Shown: positions 1 to 7,756 of the stretch, one piece after another
Layout: each line of letters starts with the position of its first letter
How positions within the stretch are numbered: the stretch's first letter is position 1
Source: CAZFLD01 sp964519835
GTDB lineage: Bacteria; Spirochaetota; Spirochaetia; DSM-27196; CAZFLD01
Assembly (NCBI GenBank): GCA_964519835.1
Contig: CAZFLD010000079.1
Coordinates: forward strand, 1 to 17,613
Direction of reading: 5' to 3'
Length of the DNA: 17,613 nt
Program-made: the position numbers and the translations under genes
The notes under the pieces: model-generated
Databases searched by the model: none
Told to the model about the DNA's origin: nothing
The model's input: the letters and a program-made list of their open reading frames with translations, nothing else

Positions 1-2
1 CT

Positions 3-119
3 AAAAAGCTGTTACGGAGGTTGGCGGCCGTAAAGATCGGGGTGAAGCGGCTGGAACGGGCTACCGAAGCGTTGGACGCGACAAGAGCGGAACCCCGGTA
101 CGCACGCCCGGATCAGTGA
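3..119 (+). CDS. C-terminal end of an unidentified protein (5' truncated by the window)
   Basis: An open frame enters from the left edge and ends at TGA 117-119, encoding 38 residues beginning KKLLRRLAAVKIGVKRL. The peptide is rich in Arg, Lys and Ala and would form an amphipathic helix. I do not recognise the family. It may be the tail of a real gene, possibly of a mobile element given the istB relic next to it, or only a chance open frame. A GTG at 116 overlaps its stop and opens a longer frame, but that frame runs antisense to the istB relic and then to the CoA-transferase gene, so I do not accept it. Confidence 0.3.
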   Translation, partial: KKLLRRLAAVKIGVKRLERATEALDATRAEPRYARPDQ

Positions 120-288
120 ACTACAACACGGCAATCGAGAGTGCGGCAGCTACGGATAGGAAGGATCGGCTGAGCGACTTCGCGACTCGTGTTGAGCGCG
201 AGGCGTCCTTACGCGGGTTCCACGCCGCCGGACGTCGGGTAATCATCGGCTACAGTGCCCGCTCGAAGCACAAACCGATAACGGCGAC

Positions 289-453
289 AAAGCTCGTCGC
301 GATCGCTTCGTCGTTGAGGACCGCCGCCCACCGGCCGAATGAGCTGATTGTCGTCAGGATCATGCTGCCGTGTTTATACCCTGCATTCACGACCTGGGAG
401 CTCGGGTTGGTATGCCGCATGACCGGCTTCACGGAATTGTGGAGCACCCAGAC
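289..453 (-). pseudogene. istB: Remnant of an IS21-family istB (transposition helper ATPase)
   Basis: The minus strand here encodes VVNAGYKHGSMILTT followed by SSFGRW, NDEAIATSF. This matches the conserved IstB core, which in intact proteins reads roughly (V/L)V(N/S)xRYExGSxIxTTN, then FGEWG and GDExxAxAI. The upstream piece VWVLHN...KPVMRH resembles the Walker B/LDExGYLPV segment but has lost its acidic residues and one position. The N-terminal Walker A half, the istB start and the C-terminus are absent, and similarity fades below about position 289. This is a dead fragment directly behind the CoA-transferase gene. The rest of 120-476 shows no other recognisable gene. Confidence 0.65.
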
Positions 454-476
454 GCGCGCCTTTTGCCGAATAGAGC

Positions 477-1628
477 CTACAAACCAAACTCCTCGCCAAT
501 GCGTCTTGTGTCGTTGCCAAGGACCGGAGCGGGCGTCGAAGACTTGAGGACTTCCCCGTCGATGCGGATGGGGCACCGAGTTGTCCGGTACAGAGCTCCG
601 GCGTGAAACACCGTCTCCTGCAAAAGATCGAGAGCTGCAAAGCCTTCTTGCTCCATCAGCTCATCCCAATTGTAAACCGGCGCCGCCCAAAACCCTCCGG
701 ACTCCAACAATTTCATCCACTCAATGACCGGCCGAGACGAAAGATGCTCAGCCAGAATGGCCTTAATGGAGTCTCGTAACTCGAACCAGCGCTGTGCGTC
801 TACAAACTGGTCCAACCCCACGCACCCGATGGTCCGTCCTAATTCAGGAATATCGGCCATCGCGATCGCGATATACCCGTCCGAGGCCGCGAAGACTCCG
901 TACGGAGGGCCCGCATACGCGTTGCCGCTGTGTGATTCTGAGCGCTGGGGAAGCGACTTGCCGCCGTTTAGGTAGGTGCTGAAAAACTCGAATTGAAGAT
1001 CCATCGCGGCCTCGAGCATGCTCACTTCTACTTTACCACCCTGACCCGTAACGCCGCGCCTTACCAACAAGGAAAGGATCCCCTGTACTAACTGGGCACC
1101 GGTCGCCATATCGACGATGGACAAACCCATAGGAACCGGTGGGTCCGATGCGTTCCCGCTTAGCCACGCAATGCCGGACACCGCCTGGAGCAGTAGATCC
1201 TGGCCGGGATCATGCGCCCAGGGACCATTCGGGCCGAAGCCCGTAATCGAAGCGTGAACCAAACCTTTGTTCCGATCTCTGAGATTGTCCCAATCTAGTT
1301 CCAGACGCTTTGCCACGCCCGGTCGGAAGCTTTGAATGACCACGTCGGCCTTTTCTATTAATCGCCGTGCGGTTCTTCGATCGTCGGGGTTTTTCAAGTC
1401 CGCGACGAAGCTCTCTTTGTTGCGGTTGATCGTTTGAAATAAGGCGCTCTCGTCGTTCCACTTCAAGCCTGACAGGTATAGCCGCCTGCAGCCGTCACCG
1501 GTCCCTGGTCGCTCGAGCTTGATCACCCGGGCCCCTAAGTCCGCCAATCTTAATGCTGCCGACGGTCCGGCCAGAAACTGACTCATATCGACAACAATTA
1601 GGCCGTCTAGCGGCAAATCCCTCTTCAC
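477..1628 (-). CDS. CaiB/BaiF family (class III) CoA-transferase, paralogue 1
   Basis: The 383-residue product is predicted to move CoA between carboxylic acids in the cytoplasm through an aspartyl-CoA thioester. Visible family marks are the N-terminal SQFLAGPSAALRLADLGA block (residues 16-33), INRNKES (67-73), FRPGV (101-105) and GQDLLLQAVSG (142-152). D144 aligns with the catalytic Asp of formyl-CoA transferase. Length is typical (about 380-400). The start is GTG at 1628-1626, with an AGGAG seven bases upstream. The gene is divergent from the maoC operon, which encodes a close paralogue with the same N-terminal block. The acyl donor and acceptor are unknown. The family is certain; the substrate is not. 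Confidence 0.9.
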   Translation of the reverse strand: MKRDLPLDGLIVVDMSQFLAGPSAALRLADLGARVIKLERPGTGDGCRRLYLSGLKWNDESALFQTINRNKESFVADLKNPDDRRTARRLIEKADVVIQSFRPGVAKRLELDWDNLRDRNKGLVHASITGFGPNGPWAHDPGQDLLLQAVSGIAWLSGNASDPPVPMGLSIVDMATGAQLVQGILSLLVRRGVTGQGGKVEVSMLEAAMDLQFEFFSTYLNGGKSLPQRSESHSGNAYAGPPYGVFAASDGYIAIAMADIPELGRTIGCVGLDQFVDAQRWFELRDSIKAILAEHLSSRPVIEWMKLLESGGFWAAPVYNWDELMEQEGFAALDLLQETVFHAGALYRTTRCPIRIDGEVLKSSTPAPVLGNDTRRIGEEFGL

Positions 1629-1750
1629 AGTTTTACTCCTTTGTGCAAGTATCCCCGAATGTGGTTCGGTAAGTAGACCAAATTAGCTTGTGTGGGTCAA
1701 CGCGGTGGGTCACAGATCGATTCTATCGGTCTCCACGGGAAAGGAGCAGC
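1629..1750. promoter_or_regulatory. Divergent intergenic region between CoA-transferase and maoC operon
   Basis: This 122-base gap must hold the promoters of both the leftward CoA-transferase and the rightward maoC operon. I could not find a convincing -35/-10 pair for either. Two inverted repeats are visible. CCGAA/TTCGG lies at 1655-1659 and 1665-1669. A near-palindrome at 1714-1732 has 8-base arms with one mismatch and its centre about 28 bases before the maoC start. Either could be an operator, but no regulator gene is in the window to pair with them. Confidence 0.45.
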
Positions 1751-2221
1751 ATGCGGTTTACGTCGGTGTTTTTTGAAGATTTTGAAGTCGGTCAGCGGCG
1801 TGAAACACTTGGTCGCACGATCACGGAGTCGGACATTGTTATGCACGCGGGTCAGACCGGAGACTTTTATCCCCATCACGTCGATGCCGAATGGTGCCGG
1901 GCTCAACCGTTTGGCCGTCGTATCGCCCATGGTACTCTTGTTTTTTCCGTCGCCATGGGCATGCAGGCCACCGATGTTAATCCCGAAGCCTTCTCCTACG
2001 GTTACGATCGCCTACGCTTTGTAAAGCCCGTTTTTATCGGTGACACAATAACGGTAGCGGTGAGTATCAAAGAGAAGCGCGAACACAAGAAGCCGGAATT
2101 GGGCATGGTTGTGGAACAAATCGAGGTCAGAAACCAGAAGCACGAAACGGTTCTCGCCTGTGAGCACCTAATTCTGGCAAATCGCCGAAACGTCGACGGG
2201 CTCGATAGGCGGATTCAGTGA
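1751..2221 (+). CDS. MaoC-type (R)-specific enoyl-CoA hydratase / dehydratase
   Basis: The product is a 156-residue single hot-dog domain expected to hydrate a trans-2-enoyl-CoA, or dehydrate the 3-hydroxyacyl-CoA, in the cytoplasm. The segment TGDFYPHHVD (36-45) carries the hydratase catalytic pair, D38 and H43, in the spacing of the G-D-x-N-P-x-H motif, although the usual Asn is Tyr40. The following AHGTLVFSVAMG is also family-typical. I chose ATG 1751 because AAGGAG lies just upstream; the frame is open back to 1688 but that extension has no matching ribosome site. It is the first gene of the operon, and its stop overlaps the next start by four bases (GTGA). The position between two CoA-transferase genes suggests the substrate is the CoA ester they make. 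Confidence 0.85.
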   Translation: MRFTSVFFEDFEVGQRRETLGRTITESDIVMHAGQTGDFYPHHVDAEWCRAQPFGRRIAHGTLVFSVAMGMQATDVNPEAFSYGYDRLRFVKPVFIGDTITVAVSIKEKREHKKPELGMVVEQIEVRNQKHETVLACEHLILANRRNVDGLDRRIQ

Positions 2222-3378
2222 CAAAGACGGTTATCCGCGGAATCACCTGGGATCATGCGCGCGGCTACAATCCCGTTGTCGCATGTGCTGTTGCGTACTC
2301 TGCGGCCCATACCAACGTCGAGATCACTTGGGACAAGCGCTCTTTGCAGGCCTTTGCTGAACAGCCGGTGGATCAGTTGGCAAAGGAGTACGACGTTATC
2401 GTACTCGATCATCCGTGGATCGGTCATGCGGCCGCTACCGGCTCTCTAATCACAATAGATGATTGGGCCGCCGCCGAAACACTATCCGCGATACAAAGCC
2501 ATGCCGTCGGAAGAACTTACGAAAGCTACACCGTAGACGGTCATCAATACGCATTGCCGATTGATGCGGCGGTTCCGGTCGCATCTTGGGTACCGGACAA
2601 TTTCGTCCGTAACGGCGTCTCGGTGCCGAAGACATGGAAGGAGTTAATCGACTTCGCCCAAAACGGCTTGGTGCTGATGCCGTGCATACCGGTTGAGGCT
2701 CTTATGAACTTCTATATGCTCTGTTCCACCATGAGCGAGTCGGCCTTCTCCCGTGACGGTCTCGCGTTCAACGAGAACGTAGCCTTGGAGGCCCTCTCGT
2801 TGGTCCGCGAGCTGACTTCTCGTTGCGACGCCAAGATATTCACGATGAATCCGATCCGTGTCTACGAAGTCCTGGCGTCTACGAGTGAGCCGCTCTATTG
2901 CCCCTTCGGATTTGGCTACGCCAACTATGGCCTCGAGGGGTTCCGAGATCGTCGCCTGGCGTTCGGCGACGTCGTAACCCTGGATAGTCACGGTCCGCTT
3001 GTCCCGACGCTCGGAGGCGCAGGTATCGGCGTTTCCGCCTTTTGCAAAGAACCTGAGGTTGCAACGGACTTTGCCCTGTTCGCTGCGAGTCCCGATACCC
3101 AGGCCGGTATCTACGCCCAATCGGGTGGACAACCGGCCGCACGAACCGCGTGGCGCGACCCAGTTACAAACAGCGCCACGAACGGCTTTTTCGAACGTAC
3201 GCTCCCGGTGATCGAGCGGGCCTGGCTGCGCCCACGGTACCATGGCTATATTCACTTTCAGGACAACGCGTATCTGGTTGTTCATCGATTTTTGCGTACC
3301 GGTGGTACGCCGCGTCGTGTCATGCAGGAACTGCAAACCCTCCTCAACGAGTCACTGGAACGAGGAGAATCGTCGTGA
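2218..3378 (+). CDS. Solute-binding-protein-fold protein (SBP family 1) without signal peptide
   Basis: The 386-residue protein has the architecture of a sugar ABC-transporter binding protein. YTVDGHQYALPIDAAVPVASW (104-124) matches the hinge segment of the family, followed by VPKTWKELIDFA (136-147); the C-terminal lobe includes DTQAGIYAQSGGQPA. Yet it begins MTKTVIRGITWDHARGY, directly in the first beta strand, with no hydrophobic leader or lipobox. No start codon lies upstream in frame, so it should remain in the cytoplasm. The start is GTG 2218 in a GTGA overlap with maoC, and the stop forms another GTGA overlap with the CoA-transferase. It is unlikely to be a classical transporter component; a cytosolic ligand carrier or a partner of the CoA-transferase is possible. 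Confidence 0.8.
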   Translation: MTKTVIRGITWDHARGYNPVVACAVAYSAAHTNVEITWDKRSLQAFAEQPVDQLAKEYDVIVLDHPWIGHAAATGSLITIDDWAAAETLSAIQSHAVGRTYESYTVDGHQYALPIDAAVPVASWVPDNFVRNGVSVPKTWKELIDFAQNGLVLMPCIPVEALMNFYMLCSTMSESAFSRDGLAFNENVALEALSLVRELTSRCDAKIFTMNPIRVYEVLASTSEPLYCPFGFGYANYGLEGFRDRRLAFGDVVTLDSHGPLVPTLGGAGIGVSAFCKEPEVATDFALFAASPDTQAGIYAQSGGQPAARTAWRDPVTNSATNGFFERTLPVIERAWLRPRYHGYIHFQDNAYLVVHRFLRTGGTPRRVMQELQTLLNESLERGESS

Positions 3379-4514
3379 GGCCACTCGAAGGTGTCTTGGT
3401 GCTCGATTTTTCCCAGTTCTTGGCCGGTCCCTCCGCGGCAATGCGTTTGGCGGACCTTGGCGCGCGGGTCATAAAGATCGAGCGCCCGGTGACCGGCGAG
3501 CTTGGCAGATCCCTGTACTCATCCCGTCTGAACATCGACGGGGACGGAGCCCTCTTCCATGCCATTAACCGCAACAAAGAAGGTGTTACAGCGGATCTAA
3601 AGAATGAGGACCATCGAGCTCGGGTGCGATCGCTAATCAAAAAAGCGGACGTGATGATCCAGAACTTTCGTCCGGGTGTGATGGAACGATTGGGGTTTGG
3701 ATACAAGGCCGTGCACGACTTGAATCCACGAATTGTCTACGCGGAGGTCTCGGGATATGGCACACAGGGACCTTGGGCAGACAAGCCCGGGCAGGATTTG
3801 CTTGCCCAGGCGGTATCCGGAATTACGTGGCTGAGCGGCAACGCGGACGATCCGCCGACGGCCGTGGGGGCGGCGATTGCGGACGTAACGGCAGGAAACC
3901 ATCTCACGCAAGGCATACTCGCGTGTTTGCTAAGGAGATGCGCCACGGACCAAGGTGGGCACGTAGAAGTTAGCTTGCTGGAATCAACGCTCGACCTGCA
4001 GTTTGATCTCTTTGCTACCTTCCTTAATGACCGGACCCGAGAACCAGTAAGAAGCCGGGTCGGAAACGCCAACGCCTACTTGGCCGCACCCTACGGCATC
4101 TATGCTACGACCGACGGATACATTGCTATCTCCATGGTCGACGTCTCTGAGTTGGGCAAGGCACTCCAGGATAGCCGCCTTGAAGAGCTGCGGGATTCTG
4201 CTGGGTGGTACACAAATAGAGATGAGATCCAGTCTCTGGTGGCAGAGGCTGTCCGGACCCGCAGCAACGATCAAGTGTTGGCGGTCCTTGAGTCCGCCGG
4301 CCTCTGGTCTGCTCCTGTTTTGTCCTGGCGCGAGCTGATTCAGACCGAGCATTATCGGACCCTCGATATGACACAGACGGTTCGTCGGGGCAATAAAAAC
4401 ATCGAGGTGACTCGAAGCCCAATCAGGATCGATGGAGAGCTGCTGAAAAGCGAGAAAGCGGCGCCCTACCTCGGGGAACATGCAGCCGATATTTGGGAGG
4501 AGGAGAGAGAATGA
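3375..4514 (+). CDS. CaiB/BaiF family (class III) CoA-transferase, paralogue 2
   Basis: The 379-residue protein is a paralogue of the divergent CoA-transferase at 477-1628. It shares SQFLAGPSAA, RLADLGARVIK, INRNKE and an almost identical GQDLLAQAVSG, in which D141 is the predicted catalytic aspartate that forms the acyl-enzyme thioester. The C-terminus also matches (SPIRIDGELLKS against CPIRIDGEVLKS). I chose GTG 3375, with AGGAG seven bases upstream. It overlaps the stop of the preceding gene (GTGA), and it gives the family-standard N-terminus; the frame is open back to 3150 only as a shadow inside that gene. Its own stop overlaps the SDR start (ATGA). The two copies may act on different acids or form a heterodimer. 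Class III enzymes are normally interlocked homodimers. Confidence 0.9.
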   Translation: MRPLEGVLVLDFSQFLAGPSAAMRLADLGARVIKIERPVTGELGRSLYSSRLNIDGDGALFHAINRNKEGVTADLKNEDHRARVRSLIKKADVMIQNFRPGVMERLGFGYKAVHDLNPRIVYAEVSGYGTQGPWADKPGQDLLAQAVSGITWLSGNADDPPTAVGAAIADVTAGNHLTQGILACLLRRCATDQGGHVEVSLLESTLDLQFDLFATFLNDRTREPVRSRVGNANAYLAAPYGIYATTDGYIAISMVDVSELGKALQDSRLEELRDSAGWYTNRDEIQSLVAEAVRTRSNDQVLAVLESAGLWSAPVLSWRELIQTEHYRTLDMTQTVRRGNKNIEVTRSPIRIDGELLKSEKAAPYLGEHAADIWEEERE

Positions 4515-5326
4515 CTGGATCCCGTATCCCGGGAAAAACCGCGCTTGTCACGGGCGCGTCGACCGGCATCGGAAGCGCCGCTGCGGTAAAGCTCGCTTCC
4601 AAAGGCGTTAATGTGGCAGTTCACTACAATCACAACCGCATCGGTGCGGAAGAGACCGCGGCGTTGGCCCGCGTTCATGGCGTTGAGACCATGGTCTTGC
4701 AAGCCGACGTCAGGAACGCGGCCGAAGTCAAGGCCATGTTCGACAATTTGGCCGCCCAGTGGGGAAGACTCGATATCCTGGTCAACAACGCGGCCGTCTC
4801 ACCAAACATCCCTTTTCTCGAAACGACCGTTGAAGACTGGAACACGACGATTGCCACCAACTTATCTAGTATTTATCTCTGCAGTCACGCGGCACTCGAC
4901 CGGATGGTTACCGCTTCGTCGGGCTCAATCGTGAACGTCAGCTCCGTCCACGGCACAACGACCGGTAAGGGATTCTCAATCTACGCCGCGTCCAAGGGAG
5001 GCGTTGATGCCTTGACCCGCGCGTTGGCAGGGGAATTCGGCGGCAACGGTATTCGCGTCAATAGTCTGATTGTCGGACCGGTAGAAGTCGAGCGAACGGC
5101 CAATACGTACGCAGAGCTCGACTCCGAGACTGTATCAAAGATGATCCCGTTAGGCCGCTGGGCCCGACCGGACGAGATCGCAAGCGCTATTGTGTTTCTT
5201 GCGCTTGATGAGTCCAGCTACATTAACGGGGCGAATATTCGCATCGACGGCGGCGTTCTGGCCCAGATTCCCAACCACAAGGATCCAGAGCGTTCAGCAA
5301 GCACAATCGAAGATAGAAATGCCTAG
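4511..5326 (+). CDS. Short-chain dehydrogenase/reductase (classical SDR, FabG-like)
   Basis: A 271-residue NAD(P)-dependent oxidoreductase with all classical SDR landmarks. They are TGASTGIG at 14-21 (nucleotide binding), D66 in ADV, NNAA at 92-95, N117, the catalytic serine in NVSS (144-145), and Y158 with K162 in YAASK. RIDGG near the C-terminus completes the fold. The tail after it (about 17 residues) is longer than usual. Start ATG 4511 follows GGAGGAGAGAGA and overlaps the CoA-transferase stop as ATGA, so translation is probably coupled. Acting after MaoC, it could oxidise a 3-hydroxyacyl-CoA. A sugar or polyol dehydrogenase role is equally compatible, since this subfamily serves both. 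Confidence 0.9.
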   Translation: MTGSRIPGKTALVTGASTGIGSAAAVKLASKGVNVAVHYNHNRIGAEETAALARVHGVETMVLQADVRNAAEVKAMFDNLAAQWGRLDILVNNAAVSPNIPFLETTVEDWNTTIATNLSSIYLCSHAALDRMVTASSGSIVNVSSVHGTTTGKGFSIYAASKGGVDALTRALAGEFGGNGIRVNSLIVGPVEVERTANTYAELDSETVSKMIPLGRWARPDEIASAIVFLALDESSYINGANIRIDGGVLAQIPNHKDPERSASTIEDRNA

Positions 5327-5348
5327 TATAAAAAAGGAGACTATGGTT

Positions 5349-7292
5349 ATGGGAAAGAAGAATGCTATGGGCGAGGTGTCGCCGCAGTTCATACCGGAGA
5401 CACCGACGGATGGTTCGTCCGGTAGAATTGAGGCCAGCTTCGATCGGACTCCCACCGCCGGCGGTACTGTCAAAGCAGTCATAACGTACACTGTTGGGTC
5501 CCGAGCTGTTGCGGTTGGCGGCAAGGTGCGACTCGGGAGTCCCAACACAGGATGGAGCCGGCCGGAGATCCCGGAATCTCGCTACTGGTACGTGGATCGG
5601 CCCGCCGAGTTTTTACGCAAGAACTCGACGATCAGGGTTTTTTCCGAGACCTGTTCCAAGTCGAGCATCTGGATTGACAAGAAAATGATACGCTACGATC
5701 CTCCGGGAGGTCATTGGCGCTGGTGGGCCTGCCTGCGCGTCGATGACGGAGTGTTGTCTCCGGGAGATCAGTTGGTCTGGACCTACGGCGATCCGTTGGG
5801 GGGCGAGGACGGTGTGCGCGTTCAAGCTTTTCCTGAAGCGGATGCAGCATTCGTCGCTTTAGTGGACCCTCTTGGCGACGGCAGCTTTGTGCAAGCCCAT
5901 GGTTCGCCCCATATCTTCGCGGTTGAAAACGGACCGGCTCGCCATGTAAAGATCACTTTGCCGTCGATCGTATCGCCGGGGGAATCTGCCTACCTTCGAG
6001 TCACGGCTTTGGATGAAGGCCACAACGCAGCCGGCAGTCCATTCACGGCACTCCAAATCGACTCGGAAGCAAACCTTTTAGAAGGCGGACAGCCGAGAAC
6101 AGTAGGTGCCGAGGAGGCGCAAGTTGGTGTGCGCGCTCGTGTTCACTTTCCTACGAAGGCGCAAGTCGTGCGCGTAAGCGCGTTTGGAGACGGGCAGACC
6201 GAAGACCAGGAATCCCCCCTGGCGATCTCATCCTGGGCTGAAAGCAACCCCTGCATAGTTCGTGAGGATTCCATCGAGGAACGCCTATTCTGGGGAGACT
6301 TGCACTGCCAAAGTAGGATGCACGGGCCCGGCGCGTGGAGCGTCGGCACGCCTGACGAATGTTACGAATACGCCCGGGATGTTGCCCATTTGGACTTTGC
6401 CGGGTTAACGGATGCCGAGGTATGCGCCCGCGACGATTGGCGGGAGTACCAGGAGGTAGTGAGAAGGCATAACTCTCCGGGGACCTTCGTAACAATCAAG
6501 GCGTTTGAGTGGTGCAGCAAGGTCTACGGCCACCGCAATGTTTTTTTTCGCGATAACCAGATTGAGGATCGGCTACCCGAATCGATATTTCTCGAGGGTA
6601 TAGAGAACTTCTATGACTACTTTCGTGGTCGCGATGTCATTATGATTCCGCATCACACTCTGGTGTGGACGGATTGGCGGTATCACGATCCCGGACTCGA
6701 GCCGCTCGTCGAAATCTACTCCTGTTGGGGCTCATCGGAATCGACCAAGAGCCGTTTATGGGACAAATCGAGAAAACCCGACGGGGGCGTACTTAACGGC
6801 CTCAAGCGAGGCTATCACCTGGGGTTTGTGGGCGGTACGGACACTCACGCCGGTACGCCGGGCAAGTCACTTGCCAACAGCGAGCGATTTGCCTTTCATC
6901 CCTACAAGGGCGGACTCACGGGAGTTTACTCTGGGGATCTCACTCAAGAGTCAATCTTTGACGCAATTCGTAATCGCCGAACCTACGCGACCACCGGCGT
7001 CCGTATCGTGATGGACTTCTCCGTAGATGGGCAACCGATGGGGACCGTCGTCGAAGGCGCTACCATGCGGGGAACCCACCACGTGCGATGCGAGGTCCAC
7101 GGAACGGACCGGGTCCACGTCGTTGAGCTTTTCTGCAACGGTGCGATTGTTGACGTTGGCCGTTTCAATGACCGCGACGTCGTCTATGAGACAGAGATAC
7201 CTGCCGCCCCCTGTCCCGCGTACTACTTTGTCCGGGTAAGGCAATCGGATGGGAATGCGGCCTGGGCGAGTCCGATTTGGTTCGAAGCATAG
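5349..7292 (+). CDS. DUF3604 family protein (PHP-like metal-dependent hydrolase fold)
   Basis: This is a protein of about 647 residues. Its N-terminal half (to about 310) is beta-rich and resembles immunoglobulin-like or jelly-roll domains. The C-terminal half carries the DUF3604 signatures: FWGDLHCQS with H319, PHHT at 434-437, and GGTDTHAG with D498 and H500. Those His and Asp residues are likely metal ligands, as in PHP phosphoesterases. The reaction of DUF3604 proteins is not established. There is no signal peptide. In-frame ATGs lie at 5319, 5343 and 5349. GGAG at 5336-5339 is only three bases from 5343 and nine from 5349, so I prefer 5349; 5343 remains possible. It follows the SDR by 22 bases and is probably co-transcribed. 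Confidence 0.8.
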   Translation: MGKKNAMGEVSPQFIPETPTDGSSGRIEASFDRTPTAGGTVKAVITYTVGSRAVAVGGKVRLGSPNTGWSRPEIPESRYWYVDRPAEFLRKNSTIRVFSETCSKSSIWIDKKMIRYDPPGGHWRWWACLRVDDGVLSPGDQLVWTYGDPLGGEDGVRVQAFPEADAAFVALVDPLGDGSFVQAHGSPHIFAVENGPARHVKITLPSIVSPGESAYLRVTALDEGHNAAGSPFTALQIDSEANLLEGGQPRTVGAEEAQVGVRARVHFPTKAQVVRVSAFGDGQTEDQESPLAISSWAESNPCIVREDSIEERLFWGDLHCQSRMHGPGAWSVGTPDECYEYARDVAHLDFAGLTDAEVCARDDWREYQEVVRRHNSPGTFVTIKAFEWCSKVYGHRNVFFRDNQIEDRLPESIFLEGIENFYDYFRGRDVIMIPHHTLVWTDWRYHDPGLEPLVEIYSCWGSSESTKSRLWDKSRKPDGGVLNGLKRGYHLGFVGGTDTHAGTPGKSLANSERFAFHPYKGGLTGVYSGDLTQESIFDAIRNRRTYATTGVRIVMDFSVDGQPMGTVVEGATMRGTHHVRCEVHGTDRVHVVELFCNGAIVDVGRFNDRDVVYETEIPAAPCPAYYFVRVRQSDGNAAWASPIWFEA

Positions 7293-7335
7293 CTGGGACC
7301 GACATGAACGCCGTACTTGTACTGGACGCTCCAAG

Positions 7336-7713
7336 ACCCTCTGTCTTGGCCCCGCATCGGCTCGCAATGTGATCTCGTCAAATTGCCAAGTCCATGGAAG
7401 TCGGGCAGGGAACTCCGGATTTGTCGGCCTGTTTTCGCTCATGAGCGGAAGAACGCTTCCGGCCGGGAAGATGGGCGTCATCGTTACCGACGATCAGGAA
7501 ATCCGGGATCGGACATAAGCATTTGGCCAGCACGCCCGATTCAGGGGCAACGGAGGAACGGCTGCATACCTACAGAAGTGGCATGGGCTTGCTCAATTTG
7601 TTCTTTTCCCTTCCGGATTTCGGCGGCGCACATGGGACAGCGCGAAACTCATGGCGGCTTGGTTCCAACAATACGAGTGCTTGACGAGGCCGCCAACTCA
7701 TTGGCACAGTTAA
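7336..7713 (+). pseudogene. Decayed DegT/DnrJ/EryC1-family PLP aminotransferase fragment
   Basis: One reading frame holds clear family pieces. VISSNCQVHGS recalls the VIEDxAQxHG block, and FSLMSGRTLPAGKMGVIVTDD recalls FSxxxxKxLxxGEGGxxxTDD. A TAA at 7516-7518 then interrupts the same frame, which resumes with AFGQHARFRGNGG and KWHGLAQF and closes at TAA 7711-7713. The PLP-binding lysine is replaced by Arg (codon 7450-7452), and the Glu of GEGG by Lys. The N-terminal half of roughly 150-200 residues is missing; the DUF3604 gene ends where it would lie. The fragment is therefore inactive. Family members aminate keto-sugars, so an amino-sugar step may once have belonged to this locus. It fills the gap 7293-7756; I see no intact gene there. 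Confidence 0.65.
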
Positions 7714-7756
7714 TGTACCAAAATATGGTAGTGAGCAGCAAAAGGAGTTTCGCCTA

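Noticed and set aside
116..547. Open frame of 143 codons on the plus strand with a GTG start overlapping the stop at 119
   Set aside because: It runs antisense through the istB relic and into the 3' end of the CoA-transferase gene. It has no ribosome site distinct from chance and no recognisable motif.
3150..3374. Possible N-terminal extension of the second CoA-transferase
   Set aside because: This part lies wholly inside the preceding gene. The family N-terminus starts at GTG 3375, which has its own AGGAG site.
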